DNA of 42,653 bases from Planctomycetota bacterium (GCA_016195405.1 JACPZP010000022.1:1-42653); one strand, 5' to 3'; shown: positions 17,885 through 25,863, counted from the stretch's first letter. The notes: generated from the sequence alone by a model not told the origin. Translations and numbers: made by a program.

Positions 17885-18351
17885 TGGAGCAAAAAGAAAC
17901 GGTCGGCCGATTCCATCTAGTATTGGACGGTATTACCCCAGGGGAACTTCCCTGCAAGTCGGATTTTGATTTGGAATTGACGTGGCAAGAGGAAACCGCC
18001 GTCAAAGCGAAACGCGTCCTGAATTCTGAGCAGACCAAAGCGATCGTGGAACGATCGGCCGTCGCTCTTGCGGCATTGCTCCTGGGTCACCTGTTACCAG
18101 GTGGACGCATGCGCGTAACTCGACAAGGGGACAAGGCCGACTATTGGCTTCCGGAATTGTTGCACGCTGTCGAGATTAGCAGCACGTTGCATGCGGGCGA
18201 ACTCCGACGTCGCTTGCATCGAAAGCGCCTCCAGGCCCTTGCAAATCCGCTTGGATGGGATGCTCAAGCCATCGTGTGCTGTTTTGACACCGCAAGGCAT
18301 GAAATTCGGTGGAGTTTTTGCCGTCAGGAACGAGTGAAACATGAAGCGTAA
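17884..18351 (+). CDS. Unknown protein, middle gene of a three-ORF overlapping cluster
   Basis: A 155-residue, probably cytosolic protein that I do not recognise. It starts MEQKETVGRFHLVLDGITPG. A beta-rich first part is followed by a possible membrane-like or buried helix (IVERSAVALAALLLGHLL, about 60-80), then a charged segment with HAVEISSTLHAGELRRRLHRKR. The same frame is open from ATG 17764, but ATG 17884 overlaps the previous stop and is preferred. Its stop at 18349-18351 overlaps the next start by 11 bases. The three ORFs follow the helicase-like gene by about 120 bases, so they could be one transcription unit with it. Confidence 0.6.
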   Translation: MEQKETVGRFHLVLDGITPGELPCKSDFDLELTWQEETAVKAKRVLNSEQTKAIVERSAVALAALLLGHLLPGGRMRVTRQGDKADYWLPELLHAVEISSTLHAGELRRRLHRKRLQALANPLGWDAQAIVCCFDTARHEIRWSFCRQERVKHEA

Positions 18352-18766
18352 TAACGGTAAGACCAAGCCGCCGCTTTTGAAAAAAGCGCTTGACGAAGCT
18401 TCGTGGCTGCTTTCCCATGCAGAGGCCCTGTCCGACTACGGCAGGGCCGACGACGCCGTGCTGGAATGGGGCCGGGCCGCTGCGGCCGAGGAGGAAGCTG
18501 CCTGTTTGCTCGAGGAGCGCGGCAGCGACACGGAGGCGGCCCTTCATCGAGTCAGCGCCGCCGCTTGTCTGCTGCGAATTGGAAACTACCCACATGCGGC
18601 GACTCATTTGCGAGCTGCATTAACCGCAGATCTCACGCCAGATTTTCGCGCAAAAGTGCAAAATCAATTGCGATCCTGTCTGGGCGCAGCGAAGAAAAGA
18701 GCTGCTCACGGACACGCGTCCGAACACCCCCGCCGTGCCCCAAAGAGCCGTGCCGTAGAAGAATGA
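18341..18766 (+). CDS. Unknown TPR-like helical protein
   Basis: A 141-residue helical protein. Three helix pairs (LLKKALDEASWLLSHAEAL, YGRADDAVLEWGRAAAAEEE, EAALHRVSAAACLLRIGNYP, HAATHLRAALTADLTPDFRA) resemble TPR or SEL1-like helical hairpins, with Ala-rich contacts. The tail (about 115-141) is basic and disordered. It overlaps the previous gene by 11 bases, so it is coupled to it. Its stop lies three bases before the stop of the convergent coaD. No known name; a protein-binding role is likely. Confidence 0.65.
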   Translation: MKRNNGKTKPPLLKKALDEASWLLSHAEALSDYGRADDAVLEWGRAAAAEEEAACLLEERGSDTEAALHRVSAAACLLRIGNYPHAATHLRAALTADLTPDFRAKVQNQLRSCLGAAKKRAAHGHASEHPRRAPKSRAVEE

Positions 18767-18769
18767 GCG

Positions 18770-19276
18770 TCACTTCCTCTGTTCCTTCGCCCGCGCTTGC
18801 AGTGCCGCAATCACCTGGGCCGGCACGAATTTGTCGAGATCGGCGCCTAAAACCGCAATTTGCCGCAGGAATGTGCCGCTCAGGTGCGAATAGGCTTCGC
18901 TGGCCATCAGAAACACCGTTTCGATCTCCGGATCAAGCGTGCGGTTGGTGAGCGACATGGTGAATTCGTACTCCATATCGCTGGTGGTGCGGATTCCGCG
19001 CAGCATCACGCGCGCCCCCAGCGAGCGCACGAAGCGAACCGCCAGCCCGGAAAATGGTTGAACTTCCACGTTCGGAATAGCCGCAGTCACTTCCTTGAGC
19101 AGCCGCACGCGCTCGTCCAGCGTGAAAAACGGCGTCTTCTCCGGGTTCTCGCCGACGCCGACCACCAGCCGTTCGACAAGCCGGCTGCCGCGGCGAATGA
19201 TGTCGACATGCCCCAGATGTACTGGATCGAACACCCCGGTGTAAACGACCATCACATGACCGGACAATGGTTGCAT
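18770..19276 (-). CDS. coaD: Phosphopantetheine adenylyltransferase
   Basis: A 168-residue cytosolic nucleotidyltransferase. It transfers AMP from ATP to 4-phosphopantetheine to form dephospho-CoA, the penultimate step of CoA synthesis. The motif TGVFDPVHLGH (13-23) carries the HxGH signature, followed by LVVGVGENPEKTPFF, the MLRGIRTTSDMEYE segment, and SHLSGTFLRQIA near the end. The length matches the family (about 160). The start has AGGGAG 6 bases upstream; a later ATG (codon 9) is also in frame. The gene converges on the small ORF cluster, with 3 bases between stops, and diverges from the M50 protease gene. Confidence 0.96.
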   Translation of the reverse strand: MQPLSGHVMVVYTGVFDPVHLGHVDIIRRGSRLVERLVVGVGENPEKTPFFTLDERVRLLKEVTAAIPNVEVQPFSGLAVRFVRSLGARVMLRGIRTTSDMEYEFTMSLTNRTLDPEIETVFLMASEAYSHLSGTFLRQIAVLGADLDKFVPAQVIAALQARAKEQRK

Positions 19277-19377
19277 AGAATACTCCCTTGATCCCGTTTA
19301 CGGGATGATTGCAATTTCCCCGCGCCGCGGCCGAATTGCAATGGGAAAACCAAATTCCTCACTCCAGGGACTTCATC

Positions 19378-20130
19378 GTGTTTGCGGACCCATCGCCCTC
19401 GACATTCGACCTAAACTTCAGCCTCTTCGGCATTCGGGTGCGCGTGCATCCGTCGTTTTGGCTGTTCAGCGCCATCCTAGGTTGGCAGTTCATGGATCGG
19501 TTTGGATTCACATATCTGCTCGTGTGGATCGCGTGCAGCTTTCTGTCTGTTCTCGTGCACGAATTGGGTCACGTAACCATGGGCATCCTTTCCGGCAAAT
19601 GGTCTCATATCGTGCTCTATTCGTTCGGCGGGCTGGCCATCGGCAATTTACACGACGCCAAGCGCTGGCAGAGAATTGCGATATTCTTGGCCGGCCCGGC
19701 GGCCGGCTTCGCACTTTTCGGCCTCGTGATGCTCTTTCGCGTTTACGCCCTCGACCAAATTGATCCAGCCATCAACAACCTACTGCTTCGTCGCGGCGTC
19801 ATGATGCTGCTTTTCATGAATCTCTTCTGGAATCTATTGAACCTGGTTCCCGTCTTCCCTCTCGATGGCGGCCAGGTCATGCGCGAAATTTGCACCAGCA
19901 TGAGTCCACGAAATGGTTTGAGCTTCTCACTTGGCCTTTCCTTCGTAATCGCCGGCCTGATCGCCGTTTACTCTGCGATTGTAATGAACCGGCGTGATTT
20001 GCCGTATCCGCCCCTCGATCCACTTTTCAACATCATCCTCTTTGCCCTTATGTCTGTGCAATGTTTTCAGATGATGCAAGCCGTCAACCGTGAGCGCCGC
20101 CGCTGGGAGCAGGATGAAGAGCAGTGGTAA
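19378..20130 (+). CDS. Site-2-type M50 zinc metalloprotease
   Basis: A 250-residue membrane protein of the M50 family, with several hydrophobic segments. HELGH at 61-65 is the zinc site, and NLVPVFPLDGG (D163) is the second zinc ligand motif. Such proteases cut substrates within or next to the membrane. The substrate is unknown, but the sigma factor with a membrane-like segment at 24502-25863 would be an attractive, untested partner. The frame is open from a TTG at 19309; I chose GTG 19378, which has AGGGA 7 bases upstream and starts just before the first conserved segment. Confidence 0.92.
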   Translation: MFADPSPSTFDLNFSLFGIRVRVHPSFWLFSAILGWQFMDRFGFTYLLVWIACSFLSVLVHELGHVTMGILSGKWSHIVLYSFGGLAIGNLHDAKRWQRIAIFLAGPAAGFALFGLVMLFRVYALDQIDPAINNLLLRRGVMMLLFMNLFWNLLNLVPVFPLDGGQVMREICTSMSPRNGLSFSLGLSFVIAGLIAVYSAIVMNRRDLPYPPLDPLFNIILFALMSVQCFQMMQAVNRERRRWEQDEEQW

Positions 20131-20147
20131 GCCCGTGGTAAGCCCAC

Positions 20148-20222
20148 AAGCCCGCGGATGAGTCTTCGAATCCGCGGGGTAATGTCCTAACCCCGCAGGC
20201 TCGAAGACTCGCCTGCGGGCTT
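20148..20222. repeat. REP-like double-hairpin element, copy 2
   Basis: A 75-bp element after the protease gene. Left hairpin CCCGCGGAT (20151-20159) with ATCCGCGGG (20170-20178); right hairpin CCCGCAGGC with GCCTGCGGG. Outer arms AAGCCCGCGG and CCTGCGGGCTT pair with one mismatch. The two hairpins occur in the reverse order of those at 4144-4219, as expected of the same element inverted. Confidence 0.75.
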
Positions 20223-20243
20223 GGCGGGTGATATTCTAGAATT

Positions 20244-20840
20244 ATGGCCGACACCCCTGTCATCACCTGTCCCGAATGCACCAAGAAATTCAAGGGCAAG
20301 GGCGACCTGTCCGGCAAGCGGATCCGTTGTCCGCTCTGCAGCCACGTATTCGTTGTCCCGGCCCAATCCAAAGCTCACGCCGCCGAGCAACCGCGCAGGA
20401 CCTTTCTCGACGATGACGACGCCGACAAGAACCCGTACGGCGTCACCGAACTCGACCTTTCCGCACGCTGTCCCAACTGCGCCAACCCGATGGCCGACGA
20501 AAAGGCCTTTGTCTGTCTCTATTGCGGCTACAACACGCTGACGCGCGAGCTGGGCAAAACCGAAAAAAGCGTGGCCCACACGGGCGGCGAGCACTTCAAG
20601 CATCTTCTCCCCGGCTTGTTCGCCGTTTCCGGGATCCTGTTCATCATCATGCTGTTGCTCTTCTATTCGCTGGTGTTGCCCTCCCTGCTTTCCAAAGAAT
20701 CGTGGATATCGTTCCTCGACCACGAATCGATGCGGCTCTGGCTGACGACGCCGCTTCTTTCCGCGATTTGGGCGCTCGGCTATTTCGCCTTCCGTCGTCT
20801 CATCATCAAGCCGCTCCCGCCTCCCAAACTAACGGGGTGA
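20244..20840 (+). CDS. Zinc-ribbon membrane protein
   Basis: A 198-residue protein with two Cys-rich zinc-ribbon-like modules: C9-x2-C12 with C29-x2-C32, and C76-x2-C79 with C91-x2-C94. Two hydrophobic spans follow (about 125-150 and 168-190). So it is probably an inner-membrane protein with a cytosolic metal-binding N-terminus. The first module starts CPECTKKF, a form seen in many planctomycete zinc-ribbon proteins. No enzymatic domain is seen. It runs straight into the tandem repeat before the PVC dehydrogenase gene, so the two are probably one transcript. The function is unknown. Confidence 0.8.
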   Translation: MADTPVITCPECTKKFKGKGDLSGKRIRCPLCSHVFVVPAQSKAHAAEQPRRTFLDDDDADKNPYGVTELDLSARCPNCANPMADEKAFVCLYCGYNTLTRELGKTEKSVAHTGGEHFKHLLPGLFAVSGILFIIMLLLFYSLVLPSLLSKESWISFLDHESMRLWLTTPLLSAIWALGYFAFRRLIIKPLPPPKLTG

Positions 20841-20889
20841 ACAAAGAGGCTGAACAAAGAGGCTGAACAAAGAGGCTGAACAAAGAGGC
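20838..20889 (+). repeat. Tandem 4 x 13-bp repeat carrying a stop codon and a ribosome binding site
   Basis: Four perfect copies of TGAACAAAGAGGC, at 20838, 20851, 20864 and 20877. The first TGA is the stop codon of the upstream gene. Each unit contains AAAGAGG, and the last one sits 6 bases before the ATG at 20895. The 13-bp period means that the number of units changes the frame and the distance between the genes. Confidence 0.95.
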
Positions 20890-20894
20890 TGAGT

Positions 20895-23800
20895 ATGGCC
20901 CGCTGGTCGCTCCTCGCCGCCCTTCTGGTCGCGGGTGTGGGTTTATCGCAAGATCGCGGCCTTCCGCCCGGCATCAAAGACACGCAAGACCCAAAAGACG
21001 TTCCGCCCACGCCGGCCGAAGCGGCCAAGCGCTTCAAAGTCCCCGACGGCTTCAAAGTCTCCTTGTTCGCCGGCGAGCCCGACGTTTGCCAGCCGATTGC
21101 CATGTGCTTTGACGATCGCGGGCGTCTCTGGGTCGCCGAGTGCTTCTCCTATCCTAACTGGACGACGCCCGGGGAAGGCCGCGACCGCATACTGATCTTG
21201 GAGGACACCGACAACGCCGGCCATTTCGACAAACGCACCGTCTTTTGGGACCGCGCTTATAACCTCACCAGCGTCGCGTACGGTTACGGCGGCATCTGGG
21301 CGCTCTGCGCGCCACACCTGTTGTTCCTGCCGTTTGAAAAAGGCAGCAATAAACTCGCCCAACCGAAGATCGTTCTCGACGGCTTCAGCGTGAAGGCGGG
21401 TCACAACATCGTCAACGGCCTGCTTTGGGGGCCTGACGGGTGGCTCTATGGCCGGCACGGCATCCTCGCGGAATCGAAAGTCGGCCTACCAGGAACGCCC
21501 GACGACAAGCGCGCGCGCATCAACTGCGGCATCTGGCGCTACCATCCCACGCGCAAGATCTTCGAAGTCGTCTGCCACGGCACCACCAATCCCTGGGGCC
21601 TCGACTTCGACCAGCACGGCGAAGGCTTTTTCACCAACAGCGTCATCGGCCATCTCTGGCACATGATCCCCGGCGCCCGCTACCAGCGCATGTATGGCCA
21701 AGATTACAACCCGCATTCCTATGAATTGATGGCCTCCACGTCGGATCACTTGCACTGGGCCGGCGGCGATTGGACCACGTCGCGCGGCGGCCGAGGCGCC
21801 CACAGCGACGCCGGCGGCGGCCACGCCCATGCCGGCGGCCTCATCTATCAAGGCGGCAACTTCCCCGACGAATACCGCGGCAAGATGCTCTTGTGCAACA
21901 TCCACGGCAACCGCCTCAACACCAACATCCTCGAACGACAAGGCTGTGGCTACGTCGCCAAGCGGGCGCCCGACTTCCTTACTAGCGACAATCCCTGGTT
22001 TCGCGGCATCGCGCTGGCCACCGGTCCCGACGGCGGCGTCTACGTCAGCGATTGGTGCGACTTGGGCGAATGCCACGACAACGACGGCGTCCATCGGTCG
22101 AGCGGACGAATTTACAAGATCACGCACGCCCAGCCAACCGCCATGGACCGGCTCGATCTCGCGGATTTCAGCCCCGCGCTTCTCGTCAACAGTCTCGCGC
22201 ACCCGAATTCCTGGTACACGCGCCACGCAAGTCGCCTGGCAAGCGAACGAGCGTCGAGTAAAGGAGCGCGACCCGGGAACGCCAATTCGGAGGCGCTTGA
22301 TCTTCTTCACTTTCAATTGCGGACGCTTTTCGAGAACGAACGCATGCAGCTCACCCGGTTGCGGACGCTCTGGAGCCTCTACCGCACGAACGCGACGTCC
22401 GAAAACTGGCTTCTCGAACAGCTTGCCGATTCCAGCGAGCACATGCGAGCTTGGGTCATTCGCTTCCTGTCCGACGCCACGACGCCCACAGCGAAAGCGC
22501 TCAGCAAGTTTGAAAACATGGCCAAGGATGACAGCTCGGGCTTGGTGCGGCTCTATCTCGCCTCGACTTTGCAGCGGCTCGCCACCAAGGATCGCTGGCT
22601 CCTCGCCACGCACCTCGCTTCTCACGCTGAAGACGCGCTTGACCGCTGCCAGCCTTTGATGATTTGGTACGGCATCGAACCGGCAGTCCCGGAAAATCCA
22701 TCCGCTGCACTGACGCTCGCCGTCAATTGCCGGATGCCTAAGCTGCGTCAGTTCATCGCCCGGCGGCTCAGCGCTGATCTCAACTCGAAGAATTTAGAAT
22801 TGCTCGTGGAAACGCTCGCCGACGAAAGCTCGGTCAAGGTCCAGCGCGATCTTTTGCTTGGCATGCGCGATGGGCTCAAAGGCCAGAACAACGTTGGCCG
22901 CCCCAAGAACTGGTCTGGCTGTTTCGCAAAGCTTCAAGCCGGCGTCTCCGCCGAAGTTCGGCAATTGTCGCGGCTGATCGGCTTGGTCTTCGACGACCCG
23001 CTCGCGCTGGCCTCATTGAACAAGACCGTGACTGATCTTGCCGCCGATTCATCCGAACGCGCCGCCGCCTTGGGAGCGCTAGCTGCCCGCAGAAGCCCTG
23101 ACTTGCCGCCGACTCTCTACAAATTGCTCGAAGACCGTAATCTTCGTGGGCCTGCCATGCGTGCCCTCGCCAACTTCGCCGACGAAAAAACGCCGGCCGC
23201 CATCCTGAAGCTCTACGTCACGCTTACTGGTGCCGAAAAACAGGATGCTGTCGGCACTCTGGCATCACGACCATCGTTCGCTTTGGCTCTTTTAGACGCA
23301 ATCGAGAAAAAACTGATTCCGCGCGGCGACATCTCCGCCTTTTCCGCCCGCCAGCTTCAGGATTTGAAGAACAAGGAAGTGACCGACAAGCTCACGAAAG
23401 TCTGGGGGCAACTGCAAACGACGAGCGCCGAGAAGAAAACGCTCATCGCCGAATTCAAGGCGAAGTTGACGCCGCAAGTCTTGGCCAACGGAAATGCGTC
23501 AGCAGGCCGCGTCGTCTTCAAGAAACTTTGCGCCCAGTGCCACGTGCTCTACGGCGAAGGCCAAAAAATCGGTCCTGATTTGACAGGCTCTGGCCGGGCC
23601 GACTTGCACTATGTGCTCGAGAACATCATCGACCCCAGCGCCGTCATTGGCCGCGACTATCAGCTTACCAACATCGTCACCGGCGCCGGCCGGCTTATCT
23701 CGGGCATTGTCGTCGAAGAGACCGACCGCTCCGTAACGGTTCAGACCGCGACGGAACGCTTGACGCTGGCGACGAGCGACATCGAAGAGCGCCATCTCTC

Positions 23801-23909
23801 CAAGGTCTCAATGATGCCCGAAGGTCTCGTCGAGCGGATGTCCTTCGAGGAGCTGCGCGACCTGGTGCGCTACCTGGCCACCAAGGAGCCGCCATATGGA
23901 GTGCGGTGA
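20895..23909 (+). CDS. PVC-type membrane-bound dehydrogenase with heme CxxCH domain
   Basis: A 1004-residue secreted protein with a short signal peptide (ends ...GVGLSQD). Residues about 40-430 form a six-bladed propeller-like dehydrogenase domain (VPDGFKVSLFAGEP, MCFDDRGRLWVAECFSYPNW), as in the PVC-type/sorbosone dehydrogenase family (TIGR02604-like). Residues about 440-860 are HEAT-like helices. The C-terminus is a cytochrome c-like module (TIGR02603-like): CAQCH at 879-883 binds heme, with YGEGQKIGPDLTGSGRADL after it. It probably oxidises a sugar or similar substrate at the outer face of the cytoplasmic membrane. The start is the ATG after the tandem repeat. The last codons (GVR then TGA) lie in an inverted-repeat element. 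Confidence 0.9.
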   Translation: MARWSLLAALLVAGVGLSQDRGLPPGIKDTQDPKDVPPTPAEAAKRFKVPDGFKVSLFAGEPDVCQPIAMCFDDRGRLWVAECFSYPNWTTPGEGRDRILILEDTDNAGHFDKRTVFWDRAYNLTSVAYGYGGIWALCAPHLLFLPFEKGSNKLAQPKIVLDGFSVKAGHNIVNGLLWGPDGWLYGRHGILAESKVGLPGTPDDKRARINCGIWRYHPTRKIFEVVCHGTTNPWGLDFDQHGEGFFTNSVIGHLWHMIPGARYQRMYGQDYNPHSYELMASTSDHLHWAGGDWTTSRGGRGAHSDAGGGHAHAGGLIYQGGNFPDEYRGKMLLCNIHGNRLNTNILERQGCGYVAKRAPDFLTSDNPWFRGIALATGPDGGVYVSDWCDLGECHDNDGVHRSSGRIYKITHAQPTAMDRLDLADFSPALLVNSLAHPNSWYTRHASRLASERASSKGARPGNANSEALDLLHFQLRTLFENERMQLTRLRTLWSLYRTNATSENWLLEQLADSSEHMRAWVIRFLSDATTPTAKALSKFENMAKDDSSGLVRLYLASTLQRLATKDRWLLATHLASHAEDALDRCQPLMIWYGIEPAVPENPSAALTLAVNCRMPKLRQFIARRLSADLNSKNLELLVETLADESSVKVQRDLLLGMRDGLKGQNNVGRPKNWSGCFAKLQAGVSAEVRQLSRLIGLVFDDPLALASLNKTVTDLAADSSERAAALGALAARRSPDLPPTLYKLLEDRNLRGPAMRALANFADEKTPAAILKLYVTLTGAEKQDAVGTLASRPSFALALLDAIEKKLIPRGDISAFSARQLQDLKNKEVTDKLTKVWGQLQTTSAEKKTLIAEFKAKLTPQVLANGNASAGRVVFKKLCAQCHVLYGEGQKIGPDLTGSGRADLHYVLENIIDPSAVIGRDYQLTNIVTGAGRLISGIVVEETDRSVTVQTATERLTLATSDIEERHLSKVSMMPEGLVERMSFEELRDLVRYLATKEPPYGVR

Positions 23910-24025
23910 CTGGTCGCCGCTTTAGGATTTTCGGATTTGGAGTGCTGCGCTCTTCCGCCGCTTTTCGTCTTTCGCCCCCACTCCCAAAATCCAAAAGCGG
24001 CGAACATTCGCCGCACTCCAAATCC
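23898..24025. repeat. Inverted-repeat element overlapping the end of the PVC dehydrogenase gene
   Basis: A left arm at 23898-23923, starting GGAGTGCGG, and a right arm at 23993-24019, ending CCGCACTCC, are inverted copies matching at about 23 of 27 positions. Each arm is itself a small palindrome (GGCGA...TCGCC type). An inner perfect 13-bp repeat, GGATTTGGAGTGC (23933-23945) with GCACTCCAAATCC (24013-24025), overlaps the right arm. The element starts 12 bases before the gene's end and supplies its stop codon. The arm sequence looks like a dispersed planctomycete palindrome. Confidence 0.75.
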
Positions 24026-24038
24026 AAAGGTTCGCGTC

Positions 24039-24410
24039 ATGGCAATCAGCCTCAATCGCCGTCTCTGGGCAATCTGGCAAATGCGCTGCCCGCAATGTTA
24101 TTCCGGCGCTATTTACCGATCCGATCGAACGATGTATCAGCGCTGCCCCGCTTGCGACCTGCTCTTCGAGCGCGAGCCCGGCTACTTCCTCGGCTCGCTC
24201 TACATCAGCTATGCGTTCGCGTCGTTGATCCTTGGCCTCGGGATGCTGGCTCTTCACTTCATCTTGCCCGATTGGGACCTGGGAATCCTGGTGCTGATCG
24301 TCGGCGTCCTCTTTCTCCCTTTAGCGCCGACGGTGACTCGTTACGCCCGAGTCCTGTGGATTCACTTCGATCGCTGGGCGTGGCCGGACCAGACGGGGAC
24401 AGGGCAATGA
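24039..24410 (+). CDS. DUF983 family zinc-ribbon membrane protein
   Basis: A 123-residue protein. Two CxxC pairs, C17-x2-C20 (MRCPQC) and C36-x2-C39 (QRCPACD), form a zinc-ribbon-like head, and FEREPGYFLGSLYISY is the conserved DUF983 motif. Two hydrophobic helices follow, about 55-75 and 77-95. DUF983 is of unknown function. The frame is open upstream to 23937, but that part is inside the repeat element; ATG 24039 is the natural start, with AAAGG 8 bases before it. The stop codon lies in a perfect inverted repeat shared with the convergent sigma gene. Confidence 0.85.
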   Translation: MAISLNRRLWAIWQMRCPQCYSGAIYRSDRTMYQRCPACDLLFEREPGYFLGSLYISYAFASLILGLGMLALHFILPDWDLGILVLIVGVLFLPLAPTVTRYARVLWIHFDRWAWPDQTGTGQ

Positions 24411-24499
24411 AGAACGATGAATGAAGAACGATGAACTTCCATTCATCATCCTCCATTCATCATCCTCCATTCCTCATTCTCCATTCATCGTTCTTCATT
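24406..24499. repeat. Perfect 18-bp inverted repeat between convergent genes
   Basis: AATGAAGAACGATGAATG (24406-24423) is the exact reverse complement of 24482-24499, around a loop that holds repeats of the type CCATTCATCATCCT. It overlaps the DUF983 stop and ends 2 bases before the sigma gene stop. It may end transcripts in both directions, but it has no T-tract. Confidence 0.8.
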
Positions 24500-24501
24500 C
24501 C

Positions 24502-25863
24502 TCATTCCTTTTCCCTCCGATGGACCGTCAGAAGCCTCCCCGATCCTGACTCGCTCACGAACTCGGTCGGGCGCCCTTTGTCGAGGTCGCCGTAGCAAAA
24601 GGTGAGCAGATCCCCGTCCAACTTGTAGATTCCTTTGATCGCTTTTCCCTTGGTCGGGCCGTCTTCGTAGATGAGATCGATCTCTTTGGGCTTCTTCGCC
24701 GGGTCGATCTTCATGAGCGTGGTTACTTTCTCCTTGCCGTCTGTTAGTCCAATCATCTTGTCGCCGCGAATGACCGTGGAATGCCGTATGCGGTCGTCTT
24801 CATTCGAAGGTTGGCCGTCGAGAATCCAGGTGATGGACGGCCCCCAGTTGCCCTGAAGCCGTTTCAGTTCCTTTTCCACCGCGCCATCCTCGGCGCCGGG
24901 TTTTGGTTTGGCTTCCTTCGCATCGTCGCCGGCCACTACTGTGCTCGCTGTTGCCATTTCAACAACCAGCGGATGTGCCAGAAGGGCACCCGTAAACAGT
25001 TGGCCCACGCCGAGGCCAATAGCCGCGATGATCGCGAAGGCGCCCGCCAACACTTTGATTTTGCTCAATAACATCGCTTGCAACACTCCTTCGGTCAACG
25101 CGACGACTTTAGCCGGGACCACGCCCGTCAGGCTTGCGCCGGCGGCCGTCGCTTGCCCTGCCGCGACCAAAGTCGCGGCCTTGATCGTAGTTGCCAACAC
25201 ATTTGCCGGCACGCCTGCCGAGGCCGCATTTTGCGCCAGAGCACCCGCCACGGCGCCCGCCGTCACTCCGAAGCCGTGCCGGCCAAGTCGCTTGGCAAGC
25301 ATGGAGCGCCCGCGCGTGAGCCGCGCGCCCAAAGTTCCCAGGGGACATCCGAGTTGCCGTGCCGCCTCTTTGAGGGGCCGACCTTCCAGATCGCACAGCA
25401 CGATGGCACTTCGGTAAAGATCGGGCAGCGCTTTCAGTTCCTGATCCAAGACCTCGTGCAAGGCCTCCCAGGCTTGGAATGCGGCCTTGTGCCTGAAACC
25501 CTCCGCCCGCTCCCGCTCCTTTGCCGATCGCTTGGCATTCATGGCTCGTGCCTTCAAGGCCGTGGTGTGCGCCACGCCGTACAGCCAGTTGCCCACCATG
25601 CCGCGCGGCCGGATCGCCGCCGCCTTGCGAACCAGGACGAGAAAAGTCGCCTGGAACGCGTCTTCGGCATCCGCCTCGTTGCCCAGAACCCGCCGGCATA
25701 CCCCCATGACCATTGGAGCGTGCCGCCGCAAGAGCACTTCAAATGCTTTCTCATCTCCGCGAGAGATGAAGGACTCGAGCAAATCGCCGTCCCTGTGCGC
25801 CGACAGGCCGTGCCATGAACGGCAGAGTCTGTGCAGAGCGATTCCCAGGGTGGTGCTAGCCAT
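24502..25863 (-). CDS. ECF sigma factor with a TM segment and C-terminal TIGR03067-like domain
   Basis: A 453-residue RNA polymerase sigma factor of the ECF type. Region sigma2 is at about 43-108 (LLRRHAPMVMGVCRRVLGNEADAEDAFQATFLVL) and sigma4 at about 132-195 (LPDLYRSAIVLCDLEGRPLKEAA). Unlike a plain ECF of about 190 residues, it continues with an Ala-rich segment, a likely membrane helix at 269-291 (KVLAGAFAIIAAIGLGVGQLF), then a beta-rich domain at about 335-453 (LKRLQGNWGPSITWILDG) like the planctomycete TIGR03067 domain. This layout resembles the Gemmata-type ECF groups. Regulation could go through the membrane part. A motif array lies upstream of the start. Confidence 0.9.
   Translation of the reverse strand: MASTTLGIALHRLCRSWHGLSAHRDGDLLESFISRGDEKAFEVLLRRHAPMVMGVCRRVLGNEADAEDAFQATFLVLVRKAAAIRPRGMVGNWLYGVAHTTALKARAMNAKRSAKERERAEGFRHKAAFQAWEALHEVLDQELKALPDLYRSAIVLCDLEGRPLKEAARQLGCPLGTLGARLTRGRSMLAKRLGRHGFGVTAGAVAGALAQNAASAGVPANVLATTIKAATLVAAGQATAAGASLTGVVPAKVVALTEGVLQAMLLSKIKVLAGAFAIIAAIGLGVGQLFTGALLAHPLVVEMATASTVVAGDDAKEAKPKPGAEDGAVEKELKRLQGNWGPSITWILDGQPSNEDDRIRHSTVIRGDKMIGLTDGKEKVTTLMKIDPAKKPKEIDLIYEDGPTKGKAIKGIYKLDGDLLTFCYGDLDKGRPTEFVSESGSGRLLTVHRREKE

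Noticed and set aside
20841..20894. CRISPR-like short repeat
   Set aside because: Four contiguous 13-mers without spacers; a simple tandem repeat.
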